A stretch of 37,846 nucleotides of DNA from Clostridiales bacterium (lineage in GTDB: Bacteria; Bacillota; Clostridia; Oscillospirales; Oscillospiraceae): assembly GCA_021203185.1 (NCBI GenBank), contig JAJQBR010000099.1, positions 1 to 37,846 of the forward strand, written 5' to 3'. Position 1 is the first letter of the stretch. Each line of letters starts with the position of its first letter. This document shows, one piece after another, positions 8,409 through 17,429 of this stretch. Below the pieces are notes generated by a model. That model was given only the letters and a program-made list of their open reading frames with translations, did no database searches and was not told the origin of the DNA. A program made the position numbers and the translations under genes.

Positions 8409-11195
8409 TTACATCTCCTCGTTACCAGAGAACGCCTCCGCGTCGGCGGCGGCGCTCATGGCCTTTGCCAGCTCCAGGTTGGCGTCCAGCCCGGACTGCT
8501 GGCCCATTTGAAGCTTCATCTCGCTCCAGCGTTCCTTGTTGACCAGCACCTTCCGGGGCTTGGATCCCTCGAATGGGCCGACGATGCCCGCCTCCTCCAT
8601 CTGGTCCACCAGACGAGCGGCCCGGGCGTAGCCCAATTTCAGCTTCCGCTGGAGCATGGAGACCGAGGCCATCTCCGTCTCCACCACAGTGTCCACCGCG
8701 TCCACGAACAGGGGGTCTCTCCCCTGATCCTGCTCCGGCTGCTGGTCTGTGACATCGGGCATGGTCACGTTCATGGCGGACGCGCCGCCCTTGCCCTTCT
8801 TCTCGTTCTGCTTGGCGAACTCCTCCACCTGTTGAATAACTTCCTCGTCGTAGCTGGGTACGGAATGGGCCTTGATATCCTCAATGACGGCGTTGACCTC
8901 CTCCTCGGAGATAAAGCAACCCTGCACCCGGCGCTTTCCCTTGCCCAGAGGGGCAAAGAGCATATCGCCGTTGCCCACCAGGTTCTCCGCGCCGGAGCTG
9001 TCCAAAATGATGCGGGACTCCAGAGAGGAGGCCACCGCCAGAGCGATCCGGGAGGGGATGTTGGCTTTCATCAGGCCGGTGATAACATCCGTAGAGGGCC
9101 GCTGGGTGGCGATAATCAGGTGCATTCCGGCGGCGCGGCCCATCTGGGCCACCCGGCAGATGGATTCCTCCACCTCCTTGGCCGCCACCAGCATCAGGTC
9201 GGCCAGCTCATCAATGACGATAACCACGCGGGGCAGCTTCTTTGCCCCCAGATCCTGGTTGGCCTCCGCCACCGCGTTGTAGGTGTTCAGTTCCCGCACC
9301 CCCTGCCCGGCGAAGAGCTGATAGCGCTGCATCATCTCGTACACCGCCCATTGCAGCGCACCCGCCGCCTTTTTGGGGTCGGTGACCACAGGGATGCGCA
9401 GGTGGGGAATCCCGTTGTAGTTGCCCAGCTCCACCATTTTGGGGTCGATCATAATCAGGTTCACGTCCTCCGGGGAGGACTTGTAGAGCAGCGAGACGAT
9501 GAGCGAATTGGTGCAGACCGACTTACCGGAGCCGGTGGTACCGGCGATGAGCATATGGGGCAGTTTGGCAATGTCGCCCACCACGTTGTTGTTAGCGATG
9601 TCCTTGCCCACGGCGAAGGCCACAGGGGACTTGGCCTCCCGGAACTCCTTAGAGTCGATGACTGAGCGGATGGTGACCTGATTGACCAGCTTGTTGGGAA
9701 CCTCAATGCCCACCACCGAGTTCTGCCCCGGCACCGGGGCGATGCGGACGCTGACCACGCCCAGGCTCAGGGCGATGTCCTTTGAGAGATTGGTCAGCTT
9801 GTTGAGCCGAATCCCACGCTCCAGCTCCAGGTCGTATCGGGTGACAGAGGGGCCGCGAGTGACCTCCACGATGTTGGACTCGATGCCAAAGGACTGAATG
9901 GTTTCCTCCAACAGCGTTTTGGTCTCCTCCAGTTCCTTCCCGGCGGCGCTGCCGTTGACCCCTTCCGCCTGATGCAGCAGCGCAACAGAGGGCGCGTGAT
10001 ACCCCTCCTCCCGCGCTGCCGCAGGCGGCTCCTTCGCGGACGCCTTGACGGGCGCGGGACGTTTTTTCCTGCTCTTTTTCGTGGACTGTTCCGCCGGTTC
10101 CTCCTGCTCCTCCTGCTGCGTTCTGGACAGGTAGTCCTCCGGCGTACTCACAGTGGGCTTGCCGTTGGACAGCTTCTCATTTTTGCTCTGTTTTTTGGGC
10201 ATTTGGCTGACAGGGATAAAGTCCTGCCCTTCCGGCACAACGATCTCCACCGTTGGCGGCGGGGCCTCCTGGGGAGCAGGCTCCGCCTCGTCTATTGGCA
10301 AATCATGTTCCCTGCGGAACCGCCGCCTGGCAGGGCGGCGGCGAGGCGGCTGCTTTTCCTCTGTTGGTTCCGGCTCCTCCGGCTCTTCTTCCTCGTCCTC
10401 TTCCGGGTCGTAGGCCGCGCCGGGCTTCAGCCGCTCCAGCAAGCCAGGGCGGGGCTGCTCCTCCACCGTCTGCCGCGCTGCCTTCTCCTCGCGGTGTTTT
10501 TCACTTCGGGCAGAGAAATAACCGGTGATTTTGTCGGCCAGCAGCTCCGGCGTAACGCAGGCCAGCGCCATAACGACGGCCGCCGTCACCAGCACCAGCA
10601 GGAAGAACGCTCCCCACCGGCTGAACACCTGAGAGAGACCCACCGCCGCCGCACCGCCCAACACGCCGCCGGTGTATCCCCCGCCCTGGAGATCCCAGAG
10701 TTGGTAGACGCCGTCTGTCGCCAGGTTCAGGTCCAGCGTACCGAGGAGAGTATGCACCTCCGCTCCCACCAACAGCGGCAGCAGCAGCGCGCAGACCGTC
10801 CGCCCCAGGACGGGCCGGTTCCGGTGGAAAAACAGCACACCGCTGGCAATCAGCAGCGCCACCGGCGCGACCCAGTAGCCGCAGCCCACCAGCCCCCGCT
10901 CCAGCCGCTCCAGCAGGGCGATGAAACTCCCCTCCACCCGGAACCAACTCAGCGCGGAAAACACCGCCAGCGCCAGCAGCACCGCCGCCCACACCGTCCG
11001 GCCGGAACCGGGCTGCGCCTTGCCGCCCCGCCGACTGGCGGACGTCGTACTTTTTGCGGAGGACGTTTTGGACGCAGCGGGCTTAGACTTTTTCGCGGCG
11101 GAGGTGGTCTTTTTGGCGGTTGTTTTTCCGGCTTGCGCGGACTTTTTCGTCTGCGTCTTTTTTGTCTGAGATTTTTTTGTCTGACTTGCAGCCAT
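8409..11195 (-). CDS. ftsK: FtsK/SpoIIIE family DNA translocase
   Basis: N-terminal TM segments, Walker A IAGTTGSGKSVCTNSLI, Walker B VVIVIDELADLM, GRAAGMHLIIATQRPSTDVITGLMKANIP, C-terminal gamma domain. Confidence 0.96.
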   Translation of the reverse strand: MAASQTKKSQTKKTQTKKSAQAGKTTAKKTTSAAKKSKPAASKTSSAKSTTSASRRGGKAQPGSGRTVWAAVLLALAVFSALSWFRVEGSFIALLERLERGLVGCGYWVAPVALLIASGVLFFHRNRPVLGRTVCALLLPLLVGAEVHTLLGTLDLNLATDGVYQLWDLQGGGYTGGVLGGAAAVGLSQVFSRWGAFFLLVLVTAAVVMALACVTPELLADKITGYFSARSEKHREEKAARQTVEEQPRPGLLERLKPGAAYDPEEDEEEEPEEPEPTEEKQPPRRRPARRRFRREHDLPIDEAEPAPQEAPPPTVEIVVPEGQDFIPVSQMPKKQSKNEKLSNGKPTVSTPEDYLSRTQQEEQEEPAEQSTKKSRKKRPAPVKASAKEPPAAAREEGYHAPSVALLHQAEGVNGSAAGKELEETKTLLEETIQSFGIESNIVEVTRGPSVTRYDLELERGIRLNKLTNLSKDIALSLGVVSVRIAPVPGQNSVVGIEVPNKLVNQVTIRSVIDSKEFREAKSPVAFAVGKDIANNNVVGDIAKLPHMLIAGTTGSGKSVCTNSLIVSLLYKSSPEDVNLIMIDPKMVELGNYNGIPHLRIPVVTDPKKAAGALQWAVYEMMQRYQLFAGQGVRELNTYNAVAEANQDLGAKKLPRVVIVIDELADLMLVAAKEVEESICRVAQMGRAAGMHLIIATQRPSTDVITGLMKANIPSRIALAVASSLESRIILDSSGAENLVGNGDMLFAPLGKGKRRVQGCFISEEEVNAVIEDIKAHSVPSYDEEVIQQVEEFAKQNEKKGKGGASAMNVTMPDVTDQQPEQDQGRDPLFVDAVDTVVETEMASVSMLQRKLKLGYARAARLVDQMEEAGIVGPFEGSKPRKVLVNKERWSEMKLQMGQQSGLDANLELAKAMSAAADAEAFSGNEEM

Positions 11196-11326
11196 AACAA
11201 ATTCTCCTTCGTACAGGAAACCGCTGACGGCGCGTCCCAGCCCTCGCGCCAGGTCCGTTTCATCAGCGGTTTCATTCGTGGATTCGGTGGGGCGAAGCCC
11301 GCCGAACAGGAAAGCAAAACTTTTTT

Positions 11327-11549
11327 CTGACTATCCCTTTGAATCAGCCGCGCTGTGATAAGCTATTAGCCGTTAGCTGTTAGTCAGGTACTACCAGTTT
11401 AAAGCAAAGAGCTAAAAAAGAAGCTGAGAGCAAAACCATCCGTTTGTAAAGTCATGCAAACGGTAAGCGCAGCACGTCAATGTCAAGAACCACAAAGCTA
11501 ATGGCTAAGAGCTAAACTGCTCATAAGGCTGAGTAAAAGGAATAACCAG
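11327..11549. repeat. MITE-like element, copy 2, with TIRs, inner inverted TAGC-type repeats and a central hairpin
   Basis: Left CTGACTATCCCTTTGAATCAGCC; right reverse complement CTGGTTATTCCTTTTACTCAGCC; inner GCTATTAGCCGTTAGCTGTTAG versus AGCTAATGGCTAAGAGCTAAAC; central CCGTTTG...CAAACGG. Confidence 0.65.
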
Positions 11550-11558
11550 TAACTTTTT

Positions 11559-12395
11559 TTAAAGCACGAAGCTAAGTACCAGGGCCAGTACGCCTACGCC
11601 CCAGCAGTAATAGGCAAACGCGCCAAATTTTCCCTTGTCAGAGAGCAGATTCACCAGTCGGATGGCGAAATAGCCGGAAACCGCCGCCACCAGCACACCC
11701 ACCAGGTAGACCGGAACCATGTCGGCGTCGATGCCCGCCTCCAGCGCGTCTTTCAGGCTGAGGATGTTGGCCCCGATGACCGCCGGGATGCTCATCAGGA
11801 AGGAGTACCGCACGGCGTACTCCCGCTGGTAGCCCCGCAGCAGCCCTGCCGCGATGGTGGTGCCGGAGCGGGACAGGCCGGGTACCGTTGCCAACCCCTG
11901 GGCGCAGCCCACCACCAGCGCATCCACAATGGTGGCGGTTTTCTCCGTCTTTTTGCCGTGGGCCATACGATCCGAGACAAAGAGCAGGGTTCCCGTCACC
12001 AGCAGGGCGAAGCCGATGAAGTAGGTGTTGCTGTAAAGGCTGTCCACCGCATCCTTGATGGGCAGCACCAGAAACAGTGGCAGGGTACCCACAATAATGA
12101 GCAAAATCATCCGCCGGGCAGGGGGAACCTCCTTGCCCTTGGTGCCGCCGTGGGTCAGGTCGCCGATCCACCGGAAAAACTCCAAAATCATCTCCCAGAT
12201 GTCCCGCCAGTACACCACGAACACGGCGATCAGCGTCCCCAGGTGGAGCAGCACGTCGAAAAACAAACTGCTCTCTTCCGCGCTTTGCAGCCCCAGGAAG
12301 TTTTGAAACAGTGAGAGATGGCCGGAGCTGGAAATGGGCAGAAACTCGGCGATGCCCTGCACCAGGCCCAGGAATGCGGATTGCAGATAGGTCAT
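11559..12395 (-). CDS. uppP: Undecaprenyl-diphosphate phosphatase (BacA/UppP)
   Basis: GLVQGIAEFLPISSSGHLSL and PGLSRSGTTIAAGLLRG signatures. Confidence 0.96.
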   Translation of the reverse strand: MTYLQSAFLGLVQGIAEFLPISSSGHLSLFQNFLGLQSAEESSLFFDVLLHLGTLIAVFVVYWRDIWEMILEFFRWIGDLTHGGTKGKEVPPARRMILLIIVGTLPLFLVLPIKDAVDSLYSNTYFIGFALLVTGTLLFVSDRMAHGKKTEKTATIVDALVVGCAQGLATVPGLSRSGTTIAAGLLRGYQREYAVRYSFLMSIPAVIGANILSLKDALEAGIDADMVPVYLVGVLVAAVSGYFAIRLVNLLSDKGKFGAFAYYCWGVGVLALVLSFVL

Positions 12396-12441
12396 AGGTT
12401 TGATTCCTCCAAAACAGGCGAAATGGATTCAGGTTCAGGGG

Positions 12442-13830
12442 TTAGTCGTTGTAGAACGCCCGCATGGCCCGGTAGGTCATATAGCAATCCAGCTTGCCGG
12501 ACACCTCAAAGGGCGAGTGCATGGCCAGCAGCGGGGTGCCTGCGTCCAGCGTGGGGATGCCCCGGCGGGTCATATAATGGGCGATGGTGCCGCCGCCGCC
12601 TTCGTCCACCTTGCCCAACTCGCAAATCTGCCAGACTACGCCGTCAGCGTCCAGCACCCGGCGGGCGTAAGCCACCACCTCGGCTGGGGCGTCCGACGCG
12701 CCGCTCTTGCCCCGGCTGCCGGTGTACTTGCACAGGCCCACGCCCTTGTTCAGCCGGGCGGCGTTGTGGGTGTCGTAAACATAGGCATAATTGGGGTCGT
12801 AGGCGGCGGTCACGTCCACAGAAAGGCAGAAGGAGTTCTCGATGCAGGTGTTCAGGTCAGCCCCCTGTGCCTTGCACAGATCCGCCAGGAAAATATCGAA
12901 GTAAGCGCTGTCCATACCGGTCAGGCCGTAGGAGCCAATTTCCTCCTTGTCGGTGAGGATGCAGATGCCGGTGCGCTGGAGGGTGTATTCGCTGTCGAAC
13001 AGGGCCTTGAGGACGGCGTAGCCGCAGACCCGGTCGTCCTGCCCGTAGCCGCCAATCATAGACCGATCCAGCCCCACGTCTGCCGGGTGGTAGGCGGGGA
13101 CGGCGCACAGCTCGGCGGAAATCAGGTCAGCCTCTGTGATGCCATATTTTTCGTTCAGCAGATTCAGCACCATCCCCTTGACCCGCTCCTTTTCGTCCTT
13201 TTCCGAAACGGGGCGGCTGCCCAAAATCAGGTTCAAATCCTCCCCCTTGATGGCCTGCCACAGAGGTTCCTTGGACTGCTTATCCGCCAGATGGGGCAGC
13301 AGGTCGGGAATGGTCAGCACAGGGTCGCCGGATTCGTCCCCGATGCGGACGGTGACGGTGGTGCCGTCCGCCTTGCAAACCACGCCGTGGAGGGCCAAAG
13401 GGATGGAAACCCAGTGGTACTTGCGGATGCCGCCGTAGTAGTGGGTCTTGGCCAGGGCCAGCTCGCTGTCCTCGTAGAGGGGGGTGGGTTTCAGGTCCAG
13501 TCGGGGGCAGTCGATGTGTGCGCCGCCGATGACCGCGCCCTGCTCCATGGACTTCTGGCCGATGACAGCCAGCAGAACAGACTTGTTGCTGATAACGCGA
13601 TAGACCTTGTCTCCCGCTTTGAGGGCTTCGCCCCGCACCAGTGGCCGATAGCCCCGCTCCTCCGCCATTGCCACGGTCTCGGTCACGCACTCCCGCTCGG
13701 TGCGGCCCTTGTCCAGGTACTCCTTGTACCCCTCACAGTAGGCGTCTATCTCTGCGCGCTCCGCCGCCGAAATGCGGTCATAGCCGTTGTCCCGGTTCAG
13801 TAAAAGCGTTTCCTTTTTTGTTTCTTCCAT
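12442..13830 (-). CDS. M18 family aminopeptidase
   Basis: GGAHIDCPRLDLKP, KTHYYGGIRKYHWVSIPLALHGVV, TDKEEIGSYGLTGM, C-terminal GIPTLDAGTPLLAMHSPFEVS. Confidence 0.92.
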   Translation of the reverse strand: MEETKKETLLLNRDNGYDRISAAERAEIDAYCEGYKEYLDKGRTERECVTETVAMAEERGYRPLVRGEALKAGDKVYRVISNKSVLLAVIGQKSMEQGAVIGGAHIDCPRLDLKPTPLYEDSELALAKTHYYGGIRKYHWVSIPLALHGVVCKADGTTVTVRIGDESGDPVLTIPDLLPHLADKQSKEPLWQAIKGEDLNLILGSRPVSEKDEKERVKGMVLNLLNEKYGITEADLISAELCAVPAYHPADVGLDRSMIGGYGQDDRVCGYAVLKALFDSEYTLQRTGICILTDKEEIGSYGLTGMDSAYFDIFLADLCKAQGADLNTCIENSFCLSVDVTAAYDPNYAYVYDTHNAARLNKGVGLCKYTGSRGKSGASDAPAEVVAYARRVLDADGVVWQICELGKVDEGGGGTIAHYMTRRGIPTLDAGTPLLAMHSPFEVSGKLDCYMTYRAMRAFYND

Positions 13831-13869
13831 GATAATCGGCTCCTATCCAAATTCAATATTTACTAACAC

Positions 13870-13898
13870 ATTGTATCCAGTTGTTTGCGGTTTGTCAA
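13870..13898 (-). promoter_or_regulatory. Sigma-A promoter of M18 aminopeptidase gene
   Basis: Minus strand TTGACA-17 bp-TACAAT. Confidence 0.7.
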
Positions 13899-13939
13899 CC
13901 ATCGGTAAGTTGCCCTCCGCCAATACAAAGGCCGGACCC

Positions 13940-14533
13940 TCACGGCTCCCTCAGCAGCCGCCGAAACATCCCCCGCGCCTCCTCCTGGAACGCCTCCCGG
14001 CTGCCGTCGTTGACCAACACGTAGTCGCATCTGGCCCGATACCATGCCTCGTCCTTCTGGGCGGCAACTCGGGCGCGGGCGTAGTCCTCGCTGATGCCCT
14101 CACGGGCCATAATACGCTGTACCCGGACCTCCGCCGGGGCGCAAATCGCTATTATTTCGTCGCAGTCCTCCCGCAGTTCGCTCTCCAGAAGAGCTACCGC
14201 GTCAATGGCCGCGCCGGACCGTCCGGCTCGTTCCGCCTGCCGCACCTGGCGGCGCACCTCCCGGACAATAAAATCGAAGGTGATGCCGTTCAAATCGGCC
14301 AGCGCCTGGGGGTCGTGGAACACGATGCCTCCCAGCTTCTTCCTGTCAATTCCCTCCGAGCCGGAGACCGGCCCAAACCGGGCGGTCAGCGCCTCTTGCA
14401 GGGGGACGCTGGTGTGCAGCAGCCGGTGGTAAATGGCATCACAGTCCAAAATCGCCGCGTTCAGTGCTTCCAGCTCCCGGAGGGCGGTGGTCTTGCCCGC
14501 GCCGGTGCCGCCGACGATACCCAGCACCTTCAT
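13940..14533 (-). CDS. coaE: Dephospho-CoA kinase
   Basis: MKVLGIVGGTGAGKTTALRELEALNAAILDCDAIYH; ATG 14533 overlaps the end of the upstream gene by 4 bp. Confidence 0.93.
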   Translation of the reverse strand: MKVLGIVGGTGAGKTTALRELEALNAAILDCDAIYHRLLHTSVPLQEALTARFGPVSGSEGIDRKKLGGIVFHDPQALADLNGITFDFIVREVRRQVRQAERAGRSGAAIDAVALLESELREDCDEIIAICAPAEVRVQRIMAREGISEDYARARVAAQKDEAWYRARCDYVLVNDGSREAFQEEARGMFRRLLREP

Positions 14534-15567
14534 CGGACTTCCACCACATGGAACCCGGCGGCTTTTTTCAGCCGGTTGCCCACGGCGAGGCCCAGCCCCT
14601 CGGAATCGGGACACTGGGCGTAAATTTCCTGTACCTGTGTGCTGTCGAAGGCCCGAAGCGCGTCGAACACCCGCCGGGCCTGCTCCGCCTTGTCCTCCAC
14701 GCTGCCCAGGGACTGCACCACCTGCTCCTGATAGCGGTCCGCGAACTCGTCAAAGCAGATGACACCGGAGTACCGCCCCACGTTGGCCTGGATGAACCGG
14801 GCGCTGCGCTCCGGCTCCCCCACCACTACGGTGACGGGGGCCTTGGGCGCGTAGTGCCGGTAGGCCATGCCAGGGGCGCGGGGAACCTCGCCGGGGGCCG
14901 GTTCGCTGGTGACGGCTCCGTTGATGCGGACAGTACCAATGACCGCCTGAATGTCCTCCAGCGGCATCCCGCCGGGGCGGAGCAGCTGAGGCGGTGTGCA
15001 GGTCAGGTCGATGATGGTGGACTCCACCCCCACAGCGCAGTCTCCCCCGTCCACAATGCCGTCTATTTTGCCCGCCATGTCCTCAATGACGTGCTGGGCG
15101 GTGGTGCAGCTGGGGCGGCCGGAGGTGTTGGCGCTGGGAGCCGCCACCGGCACCCCTGCCGCCTGAATAATCGCCAGGGCCACGGGATGGGAGGGGCAGC
15201 GGACGGCTACAGTGTCCAGCCCGCCGGTGGTGCGCTTGGGCACCACGTCTTTGGCCTGCAAAATCATGGTCAACGGGCCAGGCCAAAACTTTTCCGCCAG
15301 CCGATAGGCCACCTCCGGCACGTCCCGGCAGTACTCTGCCAGCCAGTCCGCCGAAGGGACATGGATGATGAGCGGGTTGTTGGAGGGACGGCCCTTGGCC
15401 TCGTAAATGCGGCGCACCGCGTCCTCGTTCAGCGCGTCCGCCCCCAGTCCGTAGACGGTCTCCGTGGGGATGGCAACCAGCCCGCCCTCCCGGATGATAT
15501 GCGCGGCCTGGTCGATTTCTTCTTGAAACCCCTCCGCCTGGGGGATGATAAACAGCTTGGTTCTCAT
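14530..15567 (-). CDS. tsaC: L-threonylcarbamoyladenylate synthase (Sua5/YwlC/TsaC)
   Basis: GGLVAIPTETVYGLGADAL, KGRPSNNPLIIHV, SANTSGRPS, C-terminal Sua5-like domain. Confidence 0.95.
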   Translation of the reverse strand: MRTKLFIIPQAEGFQEEIDQAAHIIREGGLVAIPTETVYGLGADALNEDAVRRIYEAKGRPSNNPLIIHVPSADWLAEYCRDVPEVAYRLAEKFWPGPLTMILQAKDVVPKRTTGGLDTVAVRCPSHPVALAIIQAAGVPVAAPSANTSGRPSCTTAQHVIEDMAGKIDGIVDGGDCAVGVESTIIDLTCTPPQLLRPGGMPLEDIQAVIGTVRINGAVTSEPAPGEVPRAPGMAYRHYAPKAPVTVVVGEPERSARFIQANVGRYSGVICFDEFADRYQEQVVQSLGSVEDKAEQARRVFDALRAFDSTQVQEIYAQCPDSEGLGLAVGNRLKKAAGFHVVEVR

Positions 15568-15585
15568 GCTTTGCCTCTCACTGGG

Positions 15586-16653
15586 TTATATCGAATGTTC
15601 CGCCAGCTTTTCCGCCTGTGCGGCGGCGGCCAGCGCGTCGATCAACTCGTCCAGCGCCCCGTCCATGACGCTGTCCAGCTTGTAAAGGGTTAAACCTATA
15701 CGGTGGTCTGTGACCCGCCCCTGGGGGAAGTTGTAGGTGCGGATGCGCTCGTTGCGCATCCCCGTCCCCACCTGACTGCGGCGGTCCGCCGCCACTGTCT
15801 CCTGTTGCTCCCGCAGTTTTTGCTGATAGAGCCTGGCCCGCAAAATCTCCAGCGCCCGATCCTTGTTCTGGAACTGGCTGCGCTGGTCCTGGCACTCCAC
15901 CACCGTTCCCGTGGGGATATGGGTCACGCGGATAGCGGAGGAGGTCTTGTTGATATGCTGCCCTCCCGCGCCAGAGCTGCGGAACGTGTCGATGCGCAGG
16001 TCGTTCCTGTCCAGCTCGAACTCCACCTCGTCCACCTCCGGCAGCACCGCCACGGTGACAGTGGAGGTGTGGACCCGCCCGCCGGATTCGGTCTCCGGCA
16101 CCCGCTGGACCCGATGAACGCCGGATTCGTACTTCATGCGGGAATAAACGTCCTCGCCGCTGACTGTGAAGGTGATTTCCTTCACACCGCCCAATTCCGT
16201 CAAACTGGCGTTGGCGACCTCCTGTTTCCAGCCCCGCCGGTCGCCGTACATACCGTACATCCGGTACAGGGAATGGGCGAACAGAGCGGCCTCCTCTCCC
16301 CCGACCCCGGCGCGAATTTCCACGATGACGTTTTTGCCGTCGTTGGGGTCTTTGGGCAGCAGCAGGATTTGCAGTTCCCGCTCCAGCCGCTGAGACTCCT
16401 CTTTGGCGGTCTGGTACTCCTCCGCCGCCAGCGCCCGCAGCTCCGGGTCCGGGTCGTGGGACAGTTCCTCGGACTGTTCCATGGTCTCCTGGCAGCGCTG
16501 CCACGCCCGGTAGGTGGTCACCAGCTCCTCCAGCTCCCGCAGTTCCCGGTTCAGTTTTGCCACCAAAGCGGCGTCGTCGTAAGTCTCCGGCTGGTTGAGC
16601 CGAGCTTGTACCAGACTGTACCGCTGCTCCAGTTGCCGCAGTTTTTCAAACAT
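15586..16653 (-). CDS. prfA: Peptide chain release factor 1
   Basis: GGQ motif SSGAGGQHINKTSSAIRVTHIPTG; EIRAGVGGEEAALFA. Confidence 0.96.
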   Translation of the reverse strand: MFEKLRQLEQRYSLVQARLNQPETYDDAALVAKLNRELRELEELVTTYRAWQRCQETMEQSEELSHDPDPELRALAAEEYQTAKEESQRLERELQILLLPKDPNDGKNVIVEIRAGVGGEEAALFAHSLYRMYGMYGDRRGWKQEVANASLTELGGVKEITFTVSGEDVYSRMKYESGVHRVQRVPETESGGRVHTSTVTVAVLPEVDEVEFELDRNDLRIDTFRSSGAGGQHINKTSSAIRVTHIPTGTVVECQDQRSQFQNKDRALEILRARLYQQKLREQQETVAADRRSQVGTGMRNERIRTYNFPQGRVTDHRIGLTLYKLDSVMDGALDELIDALAAAAQAEKLAEHSI

Positions 16654-16655
16654 AC

Positions 16656-17429
16656 TTATATCGTCCCTTTGTCAAACAGCCAGGATTTCACCAGCGCCGC
16701 GCCCTCTCTGGCCCGGAAGTAGGTCCTGTAAAAAATCCCGCCCGGCACCGGTGTGGAGAGGGTGCTGATGTCCAGCCCGATGCGCCGGGCCAGCATTTTG
16801 ACCCGAGCCAAATGCGCCCCGTTGCTGACCACCAGCAGATTTTCCGTGGAATACCCCTGATTTTGCAGCAGCCGGGCGGCAAACAGCAGGTTTTCCAGGG
16901 TATTGGTGGCGCTTTCCTCCAATAAAATCTGTTCCCGGGGGAAGCCGCCCTCGGCTAGATAGTCCGCCATGCAGGACGCTTCAGAGACAGGCTCATCGTC
17001 CCCCATCCCACCGGTGACCACCACGGTCAAGTCCGGGTGGGTTTCCAGATAATCCAGAGCGACATTCAGCCGCGCTTTCAGCACCGGAGAGGGTTCGTGG
17101 TTCCAGAGATTTGCCCCCAAAATCACCATGATCTCCGGTTCCCCGGTGATTTGGCTGTCAGAATTGGCGTAAATCATCGCTTCCAGCCCTCCAAACACTG
17201 CGCAGGCCGCCAGCACCCCGGCGGCAGTTGCCCGGAGCAGCCATTTTCTCTGGCGGGGCGGCAGCAGCGCGGCCACCGTCAGCAGCGCCAGCAGCGCGGC
17301 AAAAGCCCACAAAACCAGCGCCCCAAAGAGCCACGGGCGTCCTCCCGTGTACAGCAAATATCCTCCCGCAGCCAGCAGGAGCAGCGCTCCTGCCCCGCCC
17401 AGGGGCCACCGCCTGGTCAAAGCGTTCAC
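16656..17429 (-). CDS. YdcF/ElyC-family (DUF218) membrane-anchored protein
   Basis: VILGANLWNHEPSPVLKARLNVALDYLETHPDLTVVVTGGMGDDEP, ESATNTLENLLFA; GTG 17429 overlaps the upstream stop (GTGA). Confidence 0.88.
   Translation of the reverse strand: MNALTRRWPLGGAGALLLLAAGGYLLYTGGRPWLFGALVLWAFAALLALLTVAALLPPRQRKWLLRATAAGVLAACAVFGGLEAMIYANSDSQITGEPEIMVILGANLWNHEPSPVLKARLNVALDYLETHPDLTVVVTGGMGDDEPVSEASCMADYLAEGGFPREQILLEESATNTLENLLFAARLLQNQGYSTENLLVVSNGAHLARVKMLARRIGLDISTLSTPVPGGIFYRTYFRAREGAALVKSWLFDKGTI

Noticed and set aside
9972-11330. 452-aa + strand ORF and other long antisense ORFs (8508..9665, 20463..21821, 28407..29657, 34050..35357, 12400..13803, 36387..37403)
   Set aside because: Shadow ORFs opposite well-supported GC-rich genes; low-complexity His/Gly/Arg/Pro-rich translations with no recognisable domain.
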